A stretch of DNA of 64,000 nucleotides from Perognathus longimembris pacificus. Lineage: Eukaryota > Chordata > Mammalia > Rodentia > Heteromyidae. The DNA is taken from positions 17,880,673-17,944,672 of the forward strand of contig NC_063177.1 of NCBI RefSeq assembly GCF_023159225.1. The letters are read 5' to 3'. Shown one piece after another: positions 12,167 to 22,550 of the stretch; the first letter of the stretch is position 1, and every line of letters starts with the position of its first letter. The notes beneath the pieces were generated by a model, which was not told the origin of the DNA, made no database searches, and saw only the letters and a list, made by a program, of their open reading frames with translations. The position numbers and the translations under genes are program-made.

Positions 12167-12263
12167 GGGATAGGATGTAGCTCAGTGGCAAAGTGCTTGC
12201 CTAGCAAGTGCAACATCCTGGGTTCGATCCCCAGTACCAAAAGAAAAGAAAAAGAAAGAAAAA
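12167..12263 (+). mobile_element. ID element (monomer)
   Basis: A canonical tRNA-Ala-like ID with A-box (TAGCTCAGTGGCAAAGTGC) and B-box (GGGTTCGATCC) and an AAAG-rich tail. The 15-bp duplication CAAACTGCAGCACTT lies at 12152-12166 and 12264-12278. Confidence 0.93.
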
Positions 12264-12964
12264 CAAACTGCAGCACTTAAAAAAAAACAAAAACAAGTCT
12301 ATTTGTCTCCTCCTCTGGATGCAGGCTTACCCATCTCCTCTGCATAGGTTGTGGACACTCACAGTCTAAGAGAGAAGATGCTGGTTGGCATTGATGTCAC
12401 ACCCTTCTACCTAGGGCTTTGCAGGTGCCCCACAGTGGGAACTCTCTGACTCTCAAAGGTGACTTTAATATACTCACTTCTCAGGACAGCCCCTCAAACC
12501 AATAAGCCTAGAATGCTGACTTTCTAGTTCGGTGAGGAGAGAACAACTTGACGGAAAATGATTCTGGGCTTTTGTCCTCCCAATAACCTCGCTTGAAAAG
12601 GTCTGCAGAAATCCTGACTAGCAGACAGACAGGCAGGGATACAGAGGCCTTCTACAGCTACTGCTTGCCCAGAGCCTCGGTCACCACCGAGCAGGCCACA
12701 GAGCCTAGACAAGACAGGAGCAGACTTAGCTGGTATGCTGGGGCCTGCACACAATGGAAAACATTCCTCTTCATTTCCCTCTCACCAAGACAAAGTGAAT
12801 AAAACAATATTTAGTCAAAGTCTATAGTTTGCTGGGCTTTAGGTCTGTGACATCTCAGGAAATTACCCAAGACCATCGAAGTCAGTAATCTAGATGGTTC
12901 ATCTTCCAAGTTCCTGATAGCTCTCCCCCACCATTTTTTAAATTTATTTATTTATTTATTTTTC

Positions 12965-13340
12965 CAGTGCTGGGGCTTGGACTCGGGGCCTGAGCACTGT
13001 CCCTGGTGGCTTCTTCTTCTTCTTCTTCTTCTTCTTCTTCTTCTTCTTCTTCTTCTTCTTCTTCTTCTTCTTCTTCTTCTTCTTCTTCTTCTTCTTCTTC
13101 TTCTCCTCCTCCTCCTCCTCCTCCTCCTCCTCCTCCTCCTCCTCCTCCTCCTCCTCCTCCTCCTTCTCCTTCTCCTTCTCCTTCTTTTTCTTCTTCTTCT
13201 TTTTCTCAAGGCCAGCCCTCTACCTCTTGAACCACAGCACCATTTCTGACTTTTTCTGTTTATGTGGCACCATGGAATCAAACCTAAGGCTTCATACATG
13301 CGAGGCAAGAACTTTACCACTAATCCATATTCCTAGCCCT
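12965..13340 (-). mobile_element. SINE-B interrupted by a TTC/TCC array
   Basis: The flanks are ordinary minus-strand SINE-B (GGGGCTTGGACTCGGGGCCTG ahead; GAACCACAGCACCATTTCTG behind). The element's own GGCTTCTTTTT segment is replaced by a microsatellite of about 190 bp. Confidence 0.85.
13011..13206. repeat. (TTC)~31 then (TCC)~20 microsatellite
   Basis: Uninterrupted TTC from 13011 to about 13104, TCC to about 13163, mixed TTCTCC to about 13183, then TTC again to about 13200. The ABR transcript strand carries GAA and GGA. Confidence 0.95.
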
Positions 13341-13904
13341 CCTGCTAGCTTTTTATCTGCTATTTAGTAAGGATGCTCTGCCACATGTAATAACTCTGAG
13401 TCCCTCTCTCCTGAAATGATACACTTGGTACTAGGCTGTGAATATCCTTTGCTCCTCCTGAACTCCTGTAGAAGTCTCCCACAGTCATATGTTAATGGTA
13501 TTGACAGCAGAAACTTAATATGAAGGCAATGCTTACAGTGGGGACTTTATTTTGTCTTTTTTTTTTCTTCCCCAGCAGTGCTGGAGTGAATTCCAGGCTC
13601 AAGCATTCTGCCAGGGATGAGGCCTCATCTCAGAAGAGGGAACTTTGGAATGTGAGTGGATTAGGTCATTATGGGAGAGGGTCATGATTGAGTCCTTACA
13701 TCTCAAGAGGTGAGGAAGCCAACTCCATCCTTGCCAGAGCCTCTATTATGTGATTTGAACTTCTAGCCTCCAAGACTGTGCTAAACAAACCTCTTTTTCC
13801 ATAAAGTAGCATGCCTCTAGAATTTTATTACAATAATGAAAAGCTGACTAATCTATCTGGTGAGAGGTACCAATGAAAATCAGAGAAATAACAAATAGAT
13901 GGAT

Positions 13905-14005
13905 AGCAGAAAGTACTTATGTTCATTTTGCCAGGAATAATCTAAGGACTGTGCATCTATTAAACCATTTAATTATCACAATAACCCAAGACTACTTTGC
14001 ATTTT
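13905..14005 (-). mobile_element. MIR fragment, minus orientation
   Basis: It reads GCCAGGAATAATCTAAGGAC and AACCATTTAATTATCACAAT. Confidence 0.55.
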
Positions 14006-14286
14006 TAGCTCTCCAACATTCTGCTGACTTTCTTAAATAGAAAAATAGGGCATTATTCTGTTAATATCCTGAATCCAGATCCCTGCTTCGTCACTAAATT
14101 GCTGTGTAGCCTTACATAATCCTCCTTTCCTCTCTGGGCCCTACCCAGATGTGAAAGAATACAGTCATAACTATGTATGGCATTCCTTGAGCAATAGATG
14201 ACCACAAAGCAATTTGTAAGTAGTTGGTAACTTCCCATATCTCAGGTGTTTTAGTGGGTATTTAGGGGCTTATAAACTTTATTACC

Positions 14287-14510
14287 AGCTGGGCACCAGT
14301 GGCTCACACCTATACTCTAGAGGCTGAGATCTGAGGATTGTGGTTCAAAGCCAACACTGACAAGAAAGTCCATGAGACTCTTTTCTCAAATTAACTGCAA
14401 AAAGACAGAAGTAGAGCTGTAGCTCAAATGGTAAAGTGCTAGCCTTGAGCACAAAAGTTCAAGGACAGCACCCAGGCTCTGAGTTCAAGCCCCAGAGCAG
14501 GCACTAAATA
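14287..14510 (+). mobile_element. SINE-A copy
   Basis: A nearly complete copy ending in a TAAA repeat tail. A SINE-B has inserted just past the tail. Confidence 0.85.
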
Positions 14511-14528
14511 AATAAATAAAGGAGCTTT

Positions 14529-14731
14529 TTTTTTTTTTTTGCCAGTCCTAGGCCTTGGACTCAGGGCCTGAGCACTGTCCCTGGCTTCTTTTTGCTCAAG
14601 GCTAGCACTCTGCCACTTGCGCCACAGTGCCACTTCTGGCCATTTTCTATATATATGGTACTGGGGAATCGAACCCAGGGCTTCACGTATACGAGTCAAG
14701 CACTCTTGCCACTAGGCCATATTCCCAGCCC
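14529..14731 (-). mobile_element. SINE-B, full length, young
   Basis: The 10-bp duplication AAGGAGCTTT lies at 14519-14528 and 14732-14741. With the SINE-A just before it, it forms a tail-to-tail pair that shares the tail module in inverted orientation. Confidence 0.93.
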
Positions 14732-14954
14732 AAGGAGCTTTATTAATTGAATATTTTAAGTCCTACATAGGACAAGATTCCTTTGCCTAGGATGTTTGCA
14801 ATTATGGATTTGAGACTTGCCCAGAAATTATGAAGTGGCCAGGCAGGCAGAGCGTGACCTGGGCTACACATTATGAAGGGGTCACCACATCCAACAGAGC
14901 TAATAATTCAATGTGTATTCTTTTGTTGTTGTTGTTTTACTAAATGTTTCTCTG

Positions 14955-15035
14955 TTTCCTGCAGCACTGAGATTTGAATTCAGACCTATCATTTGCCAGG
15001 TAGATGCTCTACCACTTGAACCATACCCCAACTTG
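14955..15035 (-). mobile_element. ID-like monomer, old
   Basis: On the minus strand the A- and B-box regions are recognisable (AGCACTGAGATTTGAATTCA and GATGCTCTACCACTTGAACC on the plus strand). Diverged. Confidence 0.6.
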
Positions 15036-15068
15036 TCCAAATGCTTCTTTAAGGAAATGCCACTTGAG

Positions 15069-15271
15069 GGCTGGGAATATGGCCTAGTGGCAAGAGTGCT
15101 TGCCTCGTATACATGAAGCCCTGGGTTCAATTCTCTAACACCACATACACAGAAAATGGCCAGAAGTGATACTGTGGCTCAAGTGGCAGAGTGCTAGCCT
15201 TGAGTAAAAAGAAGCTGGGGATGGACAGTGCTCAGGCCCTGAGTCCAAGGCCCAGAGCTGGCAAAAAACAA
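15069..15271 (+). mobile_element. SINE-B
   Basis: A full dimer with an imperfect duplication (AGGAAATGCCACTTGA at 15053-15068 against AGGAACTGTCACTTGA at 15272-15287), so it is somewhat older than the copies with perfect duplications. Confidence 0.88.
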
Positions 15272-15324
15272 AGGAACTGTCACTTGAAATAGAACCTGCA
15301 AAGACCATTAATGTTTCACTGGTG

Positions 15325-15485
15325 AAAATAACATGGTGGGAGAGGGAGTGGGATAAAAGAGAGTGATGGAGGGAGTGAGGTTGAGGACACATTCTATGCA
15401 TATGTGGAAATGTCACAGTGAAACTTCCCTTGTCCAATTAATGTATGCTAGCAGCAACAACAACACTAATAAAAAGAACCAAAAT
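15325..15485 (+). mobile_element. LINE-1 3' end (probable)
   Basis: It contains GGAAATGTCACAGTGAAAC, CTTGTCCAATTAATGTATGC and CTAATAAAAA, the pattern of a LINE-1 3' UTR end. It resembles 36380-36500. Confidence 0.55.
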
Positions 15486-15559
15486 AACAGAGTGAGGATG
15501 TAGGGAATTCTGGAGGAGTAAAGAAAGCATAAGCTATTGTAGAGGCAAAAATGGGGGTG

Positions 15560-15680
15560 GAGAGGCAGGCATGGCTGTAGTCCCAGATAATCAGGACACG
15601 GAAACAGAAGGATCACTTGAGTGTAGAATTGGAGACCAGCCTGCGCTCATAGAGACCCTATCTCAAGGAAGAAAAAGGAT
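15560..15680 (+). mobile_element. B1-like SINE
   Basis: It reads GGCATGGCTGTAGTCCCAGA, AGAAGGATCACTTGAG and GAGACCAGCCTGCG, then ends A-rich. Confidence 0.75.
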
Positions 15681-15839
15681 AGGAGAGCTGGAACAGATGC
15701 CTGAAGAAGAAAGTTCTTCTGTGAACTGTGGGGGAATGGAGCAACTTGCTAATATAATATGAAATCTCAGTATGAACTTAAGAGACCCAACAGAGTTTGT
15801 AGCTTCTCTTAAGCCTATCCTTATTAAGAAGCTTTTCAA

Positions 15840-16035
15840 GGCCAGATGCCAGTAGCCCATGACTATAACCCTGGCTACTCAGGAGATTTAGACCTACCAC
15901 AATTAAAAGCTAGCCCAGGCAGAAAGTCCACAAGACTCTATCTTCAAATAAACCAGCAAAATGTGGGCTGGAGGCCTGGCTCAAGTGATAGAGTGCCAGT
16001 TGTAAGCAGAGAAGACAAGTGAGAATGTGAGGTCA
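15840..16035 (+). mobile_element. SINE-A copy, diverged
   Basis: Head, middle and tail are recognisable. The tail runs directly into a long purine tract. Confidence 0.75.
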
Positions 16036-16338
16036 AAGGAGGAAGAGGAGAAGGAGGAAAAGGAAGGGGAGGAGGAAGAGAAGGAGAAGAGAGAAGGGAG
16101 CAGGAGGAGGAGGACAAAGGAGATAGAGAAGGAGGAAGAGAAAGGAGAAGGGCGAAAAGAGGAGAAGGAAGAAAAGGAGGAAGAGGAAGAGGAAGGAGGA
16201 GGAAAAGAAGGAGAAAGAGGAAGAAGGAAGACAGAAGGAGGAAGGAGGAGGAAGGAGGAGGGGGAGGAGCGGGAAGGAAGGAAGAAGGAAGAAGAAGAAA
16301 GGAGGAGAAAGAAGAAGAGGACGAGGAGGAGAAGGAGT
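16036..16338. repeat. Polypurine tract of about 300 bp (GGA/GAA)
   Basis: The plus strand is almost entirely A and G with only scattered C or T, mostly GGA, GAA and AGG units. The long Glu/Lys/Arg or Ser/Leu/Phe open frames here are low-complexity artefacts. Confidence 0.95.
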
Positions 16339-16734
16339 CTTCTTGGGAAACTTTCCCCCTTCAATGAACACCAGGGTTCAGGACCCATTTTCCCTCCTCT
16401 GTGCGATTACTGAATTTTTTTCAGTTCACATGTCCCAGTGCCATCAGTATTGATGCTTTAGACACTGCTATAGTGTGATTGTGCTCAAGCTTTATTATTA
16501 TTTTTTTTTAGTACATGACACCCCCACTTTAAGGAAGAGGCTCAAGGCCACACTTCTGGGAACGGTTAGAGTCAAGTTCACATTCTGTGCACTCAGGGCC
16601 TGTTTGGCCTCCAGTCATGAAGCTCCAGCAAGCACACTAACCAGATGATCCTTAGACTGATGAGGAGTTGGGTTTTAGGGATCACAGCTACGTGATGCAG
16701 ATGCAGATTTGTCAGCAGAACTACTATTTGTTTG

Positions 16735-16845
16735 TTTTATTTGTATTTATTCATATTTGAGATAGAATCTTGCTACATTACCCAAGCTGACCTTGAACTC
16801 ACAATCCTTCTGCCTCAGCCTTCTTCACAGCAGAGATCAGAGAAA
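16735..16845 (-). mobile_element. B1-like SINE
   Basis: It reads GATAGAATCTTGCTACATTA, CCTTGAACTCACAATCCTTC and TGCCTCAGCC on the plus strand, as in a reversed B1. Confidence 0.75.
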
Positions 16846-17109
16846 TCAACTGGGGTCTCGGGCATTTAACACCAGGGTTCTTAGAGCCACACTCTAGGGA
16901 AAATGACAGGACCGAGAAGACACAAAGACAAATTTGCACATTCTTCCTCCTTAACCAAGATCTGATGGGCTCTGAGATCTGAACTACTCTCTGGGCACAA
17001 AGCCTGAGCCTAGAGGGTCCCTGGTAGAAGGGCTTTCGCCAAAGCTGTGGGAAGATAGCTCTCAGCCTGACTCAAGCTCAACGAATAAAGACTATAAGAA
17101 CTTTTTCTT

Positions 17110-17280
17110 GGGACTGGAAATATGGCTTAGTGGTAGAGTGCTTGCAGCATGCATCAAGCCTTGGGTTTGATTCCTCAGTACCATATAAACAGAAAAGGCC
17201 AGCAGTGGCGCTGTGGCTCAAGTGGTAGAGTGCTCGCCTTGAACAAAAGAAGCTCAGGGACAGTGTCCAGGCCCAGACTG
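17110..17280 (+). mobile_element. SINE-B
   Basis: A complete dimer, slightly short at the end of its tail (CCAGGCCCAGACTGGC). A second SINE-B has inserted at its 3' end in the opposite orientation. Confidence 0.9.
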
Positions 17281-17296
17281 GCAAAATATTTTTTTT

Positions 17297-17494
17297 TTTT
17301 TGCCAGTCCTGGGCCTTGAACTCAGGGCCTGAGCACTGTTCCTGGCTTCTTTTTGCCCAAAGCTAGCACTCTGGCAATTGATCCACAGCGCCACTTCTGG
17401 CCGTTTTCTGTATATGTGGTGCCGGGGAATTGAACCCAGGGCTTCATGTATACGAGGCAAGCACTCTTGCCACTATGCCATATTCCCAGCCCGA
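17297..17494 (-). mobile_element. SINE-B inserted at the tail of another SINE-B
   Basis: The duplication GCAAAATATTTTTTTT at 17281-17296 and 17495-17510 includes the last bases of the earlier element. The pair forms an inverted repeat. Confidence 0.92.
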
Positions 17495-17510
17495 GCAAAA
17501 TATTTTTTTT

Positions 17511-17735
17511 TCTATTTTCTTTCCTCTCCCCTCCTCCTCCTTCTTGGCCTTTTTCTTCTTCCTCCTCCTCTCTTTTCTTCTTCCTCCTCTCCTTCTTCTC
17601 TTCCCCCCTCTTCCTCCTCTTCTTTCCCTCTCCCTCTTCCTCCTCCTCTTCTTCTCCTTCTCTTCTTCACCCTCTTCCTCCTCCTACTCCTCTTCTTTCT
17701 CTGTCTCTGTGTGTATCTCTATCTCTCTTTCACAA
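17511..17735. repeat. Polypyrimidine tract
   Basis: The plus strand is almost purely C and T (TCC, TTC, CTCTT units). It is opposite in strand bias to the polypurine tract 1.2 kb upstream. Confidence 0.93.
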
Positions 17736-17742
17736 CTACTCA

Positions 17743-18595
17743 CTTTTTTCTTTATTGTCAAAGTGAAGTACTGAGAAGTTACAGTTTCATATGTAAGGCA
17801 ATGAGTACATTTCTTATCCAACTTGTTACCTCCTCCCTCATTTCCCCCCCCATTTCCCTCCCCCGCCCACTCCACCCATGAGTTATACCGTTGGTTTACA
17901 CCATATGGTTTTGTAGGTATTGCTGTTGCATTGGTTTGTTTTTTTATCCTTTGTCTCTCAATTTTGGTATTCCCTTTCCCTACCCTACATCCAATACACG
18001 TATATACAATATCCAGGGTACTAAAATCAGATACAGTGATATTAGGGGTAAAACCACAGGAAGGAAATACGAGGGGGAAAAAAAGGTACAGTTTTACAAG
18101 GCATGGTGAAAATAACTACAACAATAATATACCACTTGTTTCCATAACTTTAAGTTCATTTTGCTTGGCATCATCTTATGTGTTCATATGTACATAGCTA
18201 TTGAGCTATTGTGAACTTCGGCTAGGACTATCCTAGATGTGCACTAATTATTCCCTATGAGGGAAACCATAGAATCCATGTTTCTTTGGGTCTGGCTCAC
18301 TTCACTTAGTATGATTTTTCCAAGTCCTTCCATTTCCTTATGAATGGGGCAGTGTCATTCTTTCTGATAGAGGCATAGAATTCCATTGTGTATATATAAC
18401 ACATTTTCTTGATCCACTCATCTACTAAGGGACATTTGGGTTGGTTCCATGTTTTAGCAATGACAAACTATGCTACGATGCTTGTAATCTTTTGGGTAGA
18501 TGCCCAAAAGTGGGGATGCTGGGTCGTAGGGGAGCTTTATGTTTAGCCTTCTGAGGACCTCCATACCGCTTTCCAGAGTGCACAACCACTCACTG
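17743..18595 (-). mobile_element. LINE-1 3' fragment with the C-terminal end of ORF2
   Basis: On the minus strand, 18590-18450 encodes a block around LPYDPASPLLGIYPKDYK. After a frameshift, IAKTWNQPKCP...MEFYASIRKND...LIGNN follows and stops at 18246-18244. This is the classic LINE-1 ORF2 C-terminus. The 3' UTR then runs to 17743 and ends in an A run (T on the plus strand). The copy is 5'-truncated and frameshifted, so it is dead. Confidence 0.93.
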
Positions 18596-18599
18596 GTTT

Positions 18600-18683
18600 T
18601 GGTCTTGTTTTTGTTATTGGATTGGAATCCAAGGCCTTCCATATACTAAGCATGTACTCTACCACTTAACCACACCCTTAGTC
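18600..18683 (-). mobile_element. ID-like monomer, degenerate
   Basis: It reads TGGAATCCAAGGCCTTCC, then GCATGTACTCTACCACTTAA on the plus strand, the reversed B-box and A-box layout. Confidence 0.5.
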
Positions 18684-18719
18684 CCTATAAAGAACATTTT
18701 TAAAACAAAATTCTCTCCC

Positions 18720-18945
18720 GTTGGGCTCTAGGAGCTCATGCCTATAATCCTAGTTACTCTAGTAGCTGAGACTGGAGAATCATGGTTTGATCCAGCCTGG
18801 CCAGAAAAGTCTATGAGGCTCCATCTCAAAAATAATCAGTGAAAAGTAGGGCTGGAGGCATGGCTCAAGTGGTAGACCACTGTTCAAGCAAGTAAGTTGA
18901 GCAAGCTGGAGGCTATAAGTTCAAACCCTGGTTGGTACTGACAAA
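18720..18945 (+). mobile_element. SINE-A variant
   Basis: The head is CATGCCTATAATCCTAGTTA. The middle reads CATCTCAAAAATAATCAGTG in place of CTCCAATTAACCA, and the tail is GGAGGCATGGCTCAAGTGGT. The same middle occurs at 49820, which suggests an older subfamily. Confidence 0.75.
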
Positions 18946-18956
18946 AAAAGGATAGA

Positions 18957-19155
18957 GGGCTGGGAATATGGCCTAGTGGCAAGAGTGCTTGCCTCCTACA
19001 CATGAAGCTCTCGGTTTGATTCCCCAGCACCACATATATGGAAAACGGCCAGAAGGGGCGCTGTGCTCAGGTGGCAGAGTGCTAGCCTTGAGCAGGAAGA
19101 AGCCAGGGACAGTGCTCAGGCCCTGAGTCCAAGGCCCAGGACTGGCCCCCCAAAA
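18957..19155 (+). mobile_element. SINE-B
   Basis: A full dimer with intact boxes, followed by an AG-rich stretch to about 19250. Confidence 0.92.
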
Positions 19156-19254
19156 AAAGGAGAGAAAGAGAGAGAGCAAAAAGGAGGGATGGAGGGAAGG
19201 AGAAGAGAGGAGATGAGAGAGGAAAAAAAAAGATAGAAAGAAAGAATTCCCTTA

Positions 19255-19475
19255 GCTGGGCGCTGGTGGCTCACGCTTGTAATCCTAGCTACTCAGGAGA
19301 ATGAGATCTCAGGATTGTGATTCAAAGTTAATCTGGACAGAAAAGTCTGTGAGACTCTTATTTCAAATTAACCTACAGAAAACTGGAAGTGGTGGTGTAG
19401 CTCAAAGTGGTAGAGCTCTAGCCTTGAGCTGATGAGCTCAGGGATGGCACCAGGACCAGAATTCAAGCCCCATGA
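19255..19475 (+). mobile_element. SINE-A
   Basis: A full-length copy (GCTGGGCGCTGGTGGCTCAC at the 5' end) whose A-rich tail continues into the AAGG array. Confidence 0.9.
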
Positions 19476-19483
19476 CCAACAAA

Positions 19484-19586
19484 AAAGAAAGAAAGGAAGG
19501 AAGAAATGAAGAAATGAAGAAAGGAAGGAAGGAAGGAAGGAGGGAAGGAAGGAAGGAAGGAAGGAAGGAGGGAAGGAAAGGAAAGG

Positions 19587-19617
<31 letters not shown>

Positions 19618-19685
19618 AGGAAGGAAGGAAGGAAGGAAGGAAGGAAGGAAGGAAGGAAGGAAGGAAGGAAGGAAGGAAGGAAGGA
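19484..19685. repeat. (AAGG)n/(AAAG)n microsatellite
   Basis: About 200 bp of GGAA, GAAA and GGGAA units. The purest AAGG block is at about 19617-19684. Confidence 0.95.
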
Positions 19686-19707
19686 GAATTCCTTAGTGAA
19701 ATTCTCA

Positions 19708-19892
19708 GGGACAGGGGCTGAGAATGTGGCCTAGCTGTAGAGTGCTTGCCTAGCATGCATAAAGCCCTGGGTTCGATTCCTCAGCACCACATAAACAGAA
19801 AAGGCCGGAAGTGGCACTGTGGCTCCAGTGGTAGAGTGCTAGCCTTGAGCAAAAAGAAGCCAGGGACAGTGCTCAGGCACCGAGTTCAAGCA
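19708..19892 (+). mobile_element. SINE-B
   Basis: A dimer with GGGTTCGATTCC B-box and tail ending CAGGCACCGAGTTCAAG, then a short A/TAA tail. Confidence 0.9.
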
Positions 19893-19899
19893 AAAAAAT

Positions 19900-21534
19900 A
19901 ATAATAATTTTCAAGGACACACAGGGGAAAAAATGGTGTCAGCTCCATATCTGCTTCACCTAACTCCCTTCTCAAACTTTCATGACTGTTATCTTGGGCT
20001 TGAACTTTCTGGAGTATTCAGTGGTCTGAGCTAAGGGAAAGGCACTGAGAAAAGGTAACATTACAAGGCTGGGTTTGAGAGATTCACTTTCTGAAGGAAG
20101 GAGTCTGTGCTTCTGAAAAACCTCCACACATAACCTCAAAGAGCAAACACAGGTCAAGGGGAATTTCAGTTCTCCGGCAGAGCCACCTGGGCCAGAGTCC
20201 TTTCCAGCACTCAGGAGCTACCTACTGTCCATTTTCTCTCACAGTGGCAGCCCCAACCTAGCTGGCTCACACTTTATGGCAAATCATTCCCGTTTGAGTC
20301 AACCAGGAAGTGGTCCTGATTGTCTGCCCCCGTCTTGAGGCTCCTAACCACAGCAGTTTCAACTTGGCGCTGCATGATTTCAAACCTCTGTCCTACTCAC
20401 CCCTTTCAGGGCCAGCTAAGGCCCAATTTGGATCTGATTGGTGAAAAAGAGGAAGACGCTGAGCCTCAGACCCCTCAAGCTCTAGGGACCTCCTGGATCT
20501 TTGACATGACGCAGATGAAACCTATCTCCTCACAGAAACTCCCTTCTCATGGTCTAGTCTTCTTGGCAGACAGCTCATTGCCTAATCTCTTCTGTGCCCC
20601 AGTGAATTATTTTCCAGGTTCCTATTTCTGTGTGATTGTGCAAGCTTCTTCCCCTCAGGAAGCCACATGCTCGTCACATGAAGCTGGCCACGGGGCACCA
20701 GCAGAGAGGGGCAGGGTGCTGGGAAATCTCCTTTCTGGATCACAGTCTGGTTTGCAGAGCGTTGGGTAGCAAGGTCCTACTCTCCACAGCTAGCATCCCA
20801 GTGAGCTTTGGCTCACCTGGAGACAGGACAGCACAGGCTAGAATGAGAGCACAACTTGGTTTTCAGATTGCCCAGAAAGCAGTTCCTATGTTGCCTCCTC
20901 TAAATACCTGGTTCCACACCTTCTCTACCCTCAGGTTGTTGGTTCCTGGGGCAAATGAATCTTAGGACTGCCAGCTCAAAACCCCAGGCAAACAAGATAG
21001 GAACATGGGTAGCTGATGCACCCAGCTGGCCTGAGTCTCTGAGGTTTCTTTTTTGGGGCCCTTCAGGAGGACCAGGTTGATTTCTTCTGGAGAGAAAGGA
21101 ACTCCTTTTAAAAACAAAAACATAACAAAAAAAATCCTTATTTGGCTCCCATCACAAGTATGTAGAAATGTCCCCTAGCTTGCTGCTGCTCTCAGAGGCC
21201 ACACATGGAGCTGCACATTCAAGCAAGAGGCACTTCCTCCCAGGCCTGCAAGAAACCTTGACTTGCTGCAAAGACCACTCACTCTGACATCACTACCCAT
21301 AGGCACATCTACTCACAGCAGAGAGGCAGACAGTTTCCAGTATGACGACCAGAGGTTCTGATTTGCTGAGAGGAGCATGCCCGTAAGACACTGAGAGCAG
21401 CTGACTGGACATGTGGTCTGTCTAACTGAAAGCAAAGGTGCCTGGCCCAAGCACCAGGGACTGACCCTATATAGACCCTCATTCTTCTGAGTGAGCTGGG
21501 GGAGATGTGAAACCTTTAAGAATGGGGGGGGATT
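19900..21534. other. Single-copy intron, no feature recognised
   Basis: A 149-codon plus-strand frame (20320-20769) has no recognisable domain. I see no repeat here. Confidence 0.5.
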
Positions 21535-21736
21535 ACTCACATCTATAATCCTAGCTACTCAGTAGGCTGAGACCTGAGAATCTCTGTTGGAAGTTCAGAC
21601 AGGAAAGTTTGTGAAGCTCTTGTGTCCAATTAGCCACTGAAAAGCCAGAATTGGGGCTGTGACTCACGTGGTAGAGCACCAGCTTTGAGCATAAAAGCTA
21701 AAGGACAGCACCCAGGCCCTGAGTTCAAGCCTCAGT

Positions 21737-21740
<4 letters not shown>
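21535..21740 (+). mobile_element. SINE-A
   Basis: A copy missing its first bases, with its tail running into a CA repeat. Confidence 0.8.

Positions 21741-21826
<86 letters not shown>
21740..21826. repeat. (CA)n(GA)n compound microsatellite
   Basis: About 30 CA units followed by about 12 GA units, grown from the tail of the SINE-A just upstream. Confidence 0.95.
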
Positions 21827-21829
<3 letters not shown>

Positions 21830-22019
21830 CAAAGAACAAAACCTGTCTCTAGTTCTGCATGTAACCAGGAAAGGGAGTGATGTATACCAAGGTCCTGCTA
21901 TGCAAAACACCCAAGCCACACTGAAATTAGCATCCTGTCATTTAATTACCTGTATGCATTTCACATATCATCTAAAGGCCACATGGAGGGTATGAAGTAT
22001 ATAGGGTTTTTGTTTTTCT

Positions 22020-22120
22020 TTCTATTTTCTGTTTGTGGTATTGAGGATGGAACCTAGGGCCTTTGTATAAGCTAGATGCTGGCAGATGTTCTACCGCAGT
22101 GCTACACCCCTAGCCTTTGG
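22020..22120 (-). mobile_element. ID-like monomer
   Basis: Reversed ID: GTGGTATTGAGGATGGAACC, GTTCTACCGCAGTGCTACAC. Confidence 0.65.
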
Positions 22121-22173
22121 TGGGGTTTTTTTTTTTTTTGGTGTTTTTAAAAATTTTCTCTGTTGTAAAAGTC

Positions 22174-22425
22174 ATAAAGTGCCAGATGCTGGTGCCTCAC
22201 ACCTGTAATCCTAGCTACTCAGGAGGCTGAGATCTGAGGTTCTGTGATCTGTGGTAGAAAGCCAGCTTAGGCAGGAAAGTCTGTGATGACTCTTATCTCC
22301 AATTAACCACCAAAAAGCTGGAAGTAGAGCAGCGGATCAAGTGATAGAGCAACAGCCTGAGCAAAGGCACTCAGGGACAGTGCCCAGGGCCTACGTTCTA
22401 GCCCTAGGACCAGCATGTGCATGCA
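22174..22425 (+). mobile_element. SINE-A
   Basis: A full-length copy with a small duplication in the head (GATCTGAGGTTCTGTGATCT). Confidence 0.85.
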
Positions 22426-22460
22426 CACATGCGTTATAAAGCCACAAGAAAAATATTTTA

Positions 22461-22550
22461 GACTGGGGCTAGGGTGTGGCTCAGTGGTAGAGCTTGCCTA
22501 ACATGTACAAGGCCCTGGCTCAATCATTAGCATTGAAAAACAAAAACAAA
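22461..22550 (+). mobile_element. ID element, monomer
   Basis: It reads GGGGCTAGGGTGTGGCTCAG, GTACAAGGCCCTGGCTCAAT and has an AAAAC-rich tail. Confidence 0.8.

Noticed and set aside
12167..12263. tRNA gene (A-box and B-box present)
   Set aside because: This and the many similar hits are ID/SINE monomers with target duplications and A-rich tails, and they lack a foldable full tRNA body.
12952..13320. Poly-Arg, poly-Leu, poly-Ser and poly-Pro frames
   Set aside because: They are translations of the TTC/TCC microsatellite inside a SINE.
15981..16413. Glu/Lys-rich 128-codon frame and its antisense partners
   Set aside because: This is translation of the polypurine tract, with no non-repeat sequence.
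18454..18642. Short minus-strand frame containing LPYDPASPLLGIYPKDYK treated as a gene
   Set aside because: It is the C-terminal end of LINE-1 ORF2 with a frameshift, so it belongs to a dead mobile element.
20320..20965. 149- and 109-codon overlapping plus-strand frames
   Set aside because: No domain is recognised and they overlap each other in different frames, which fits chance.
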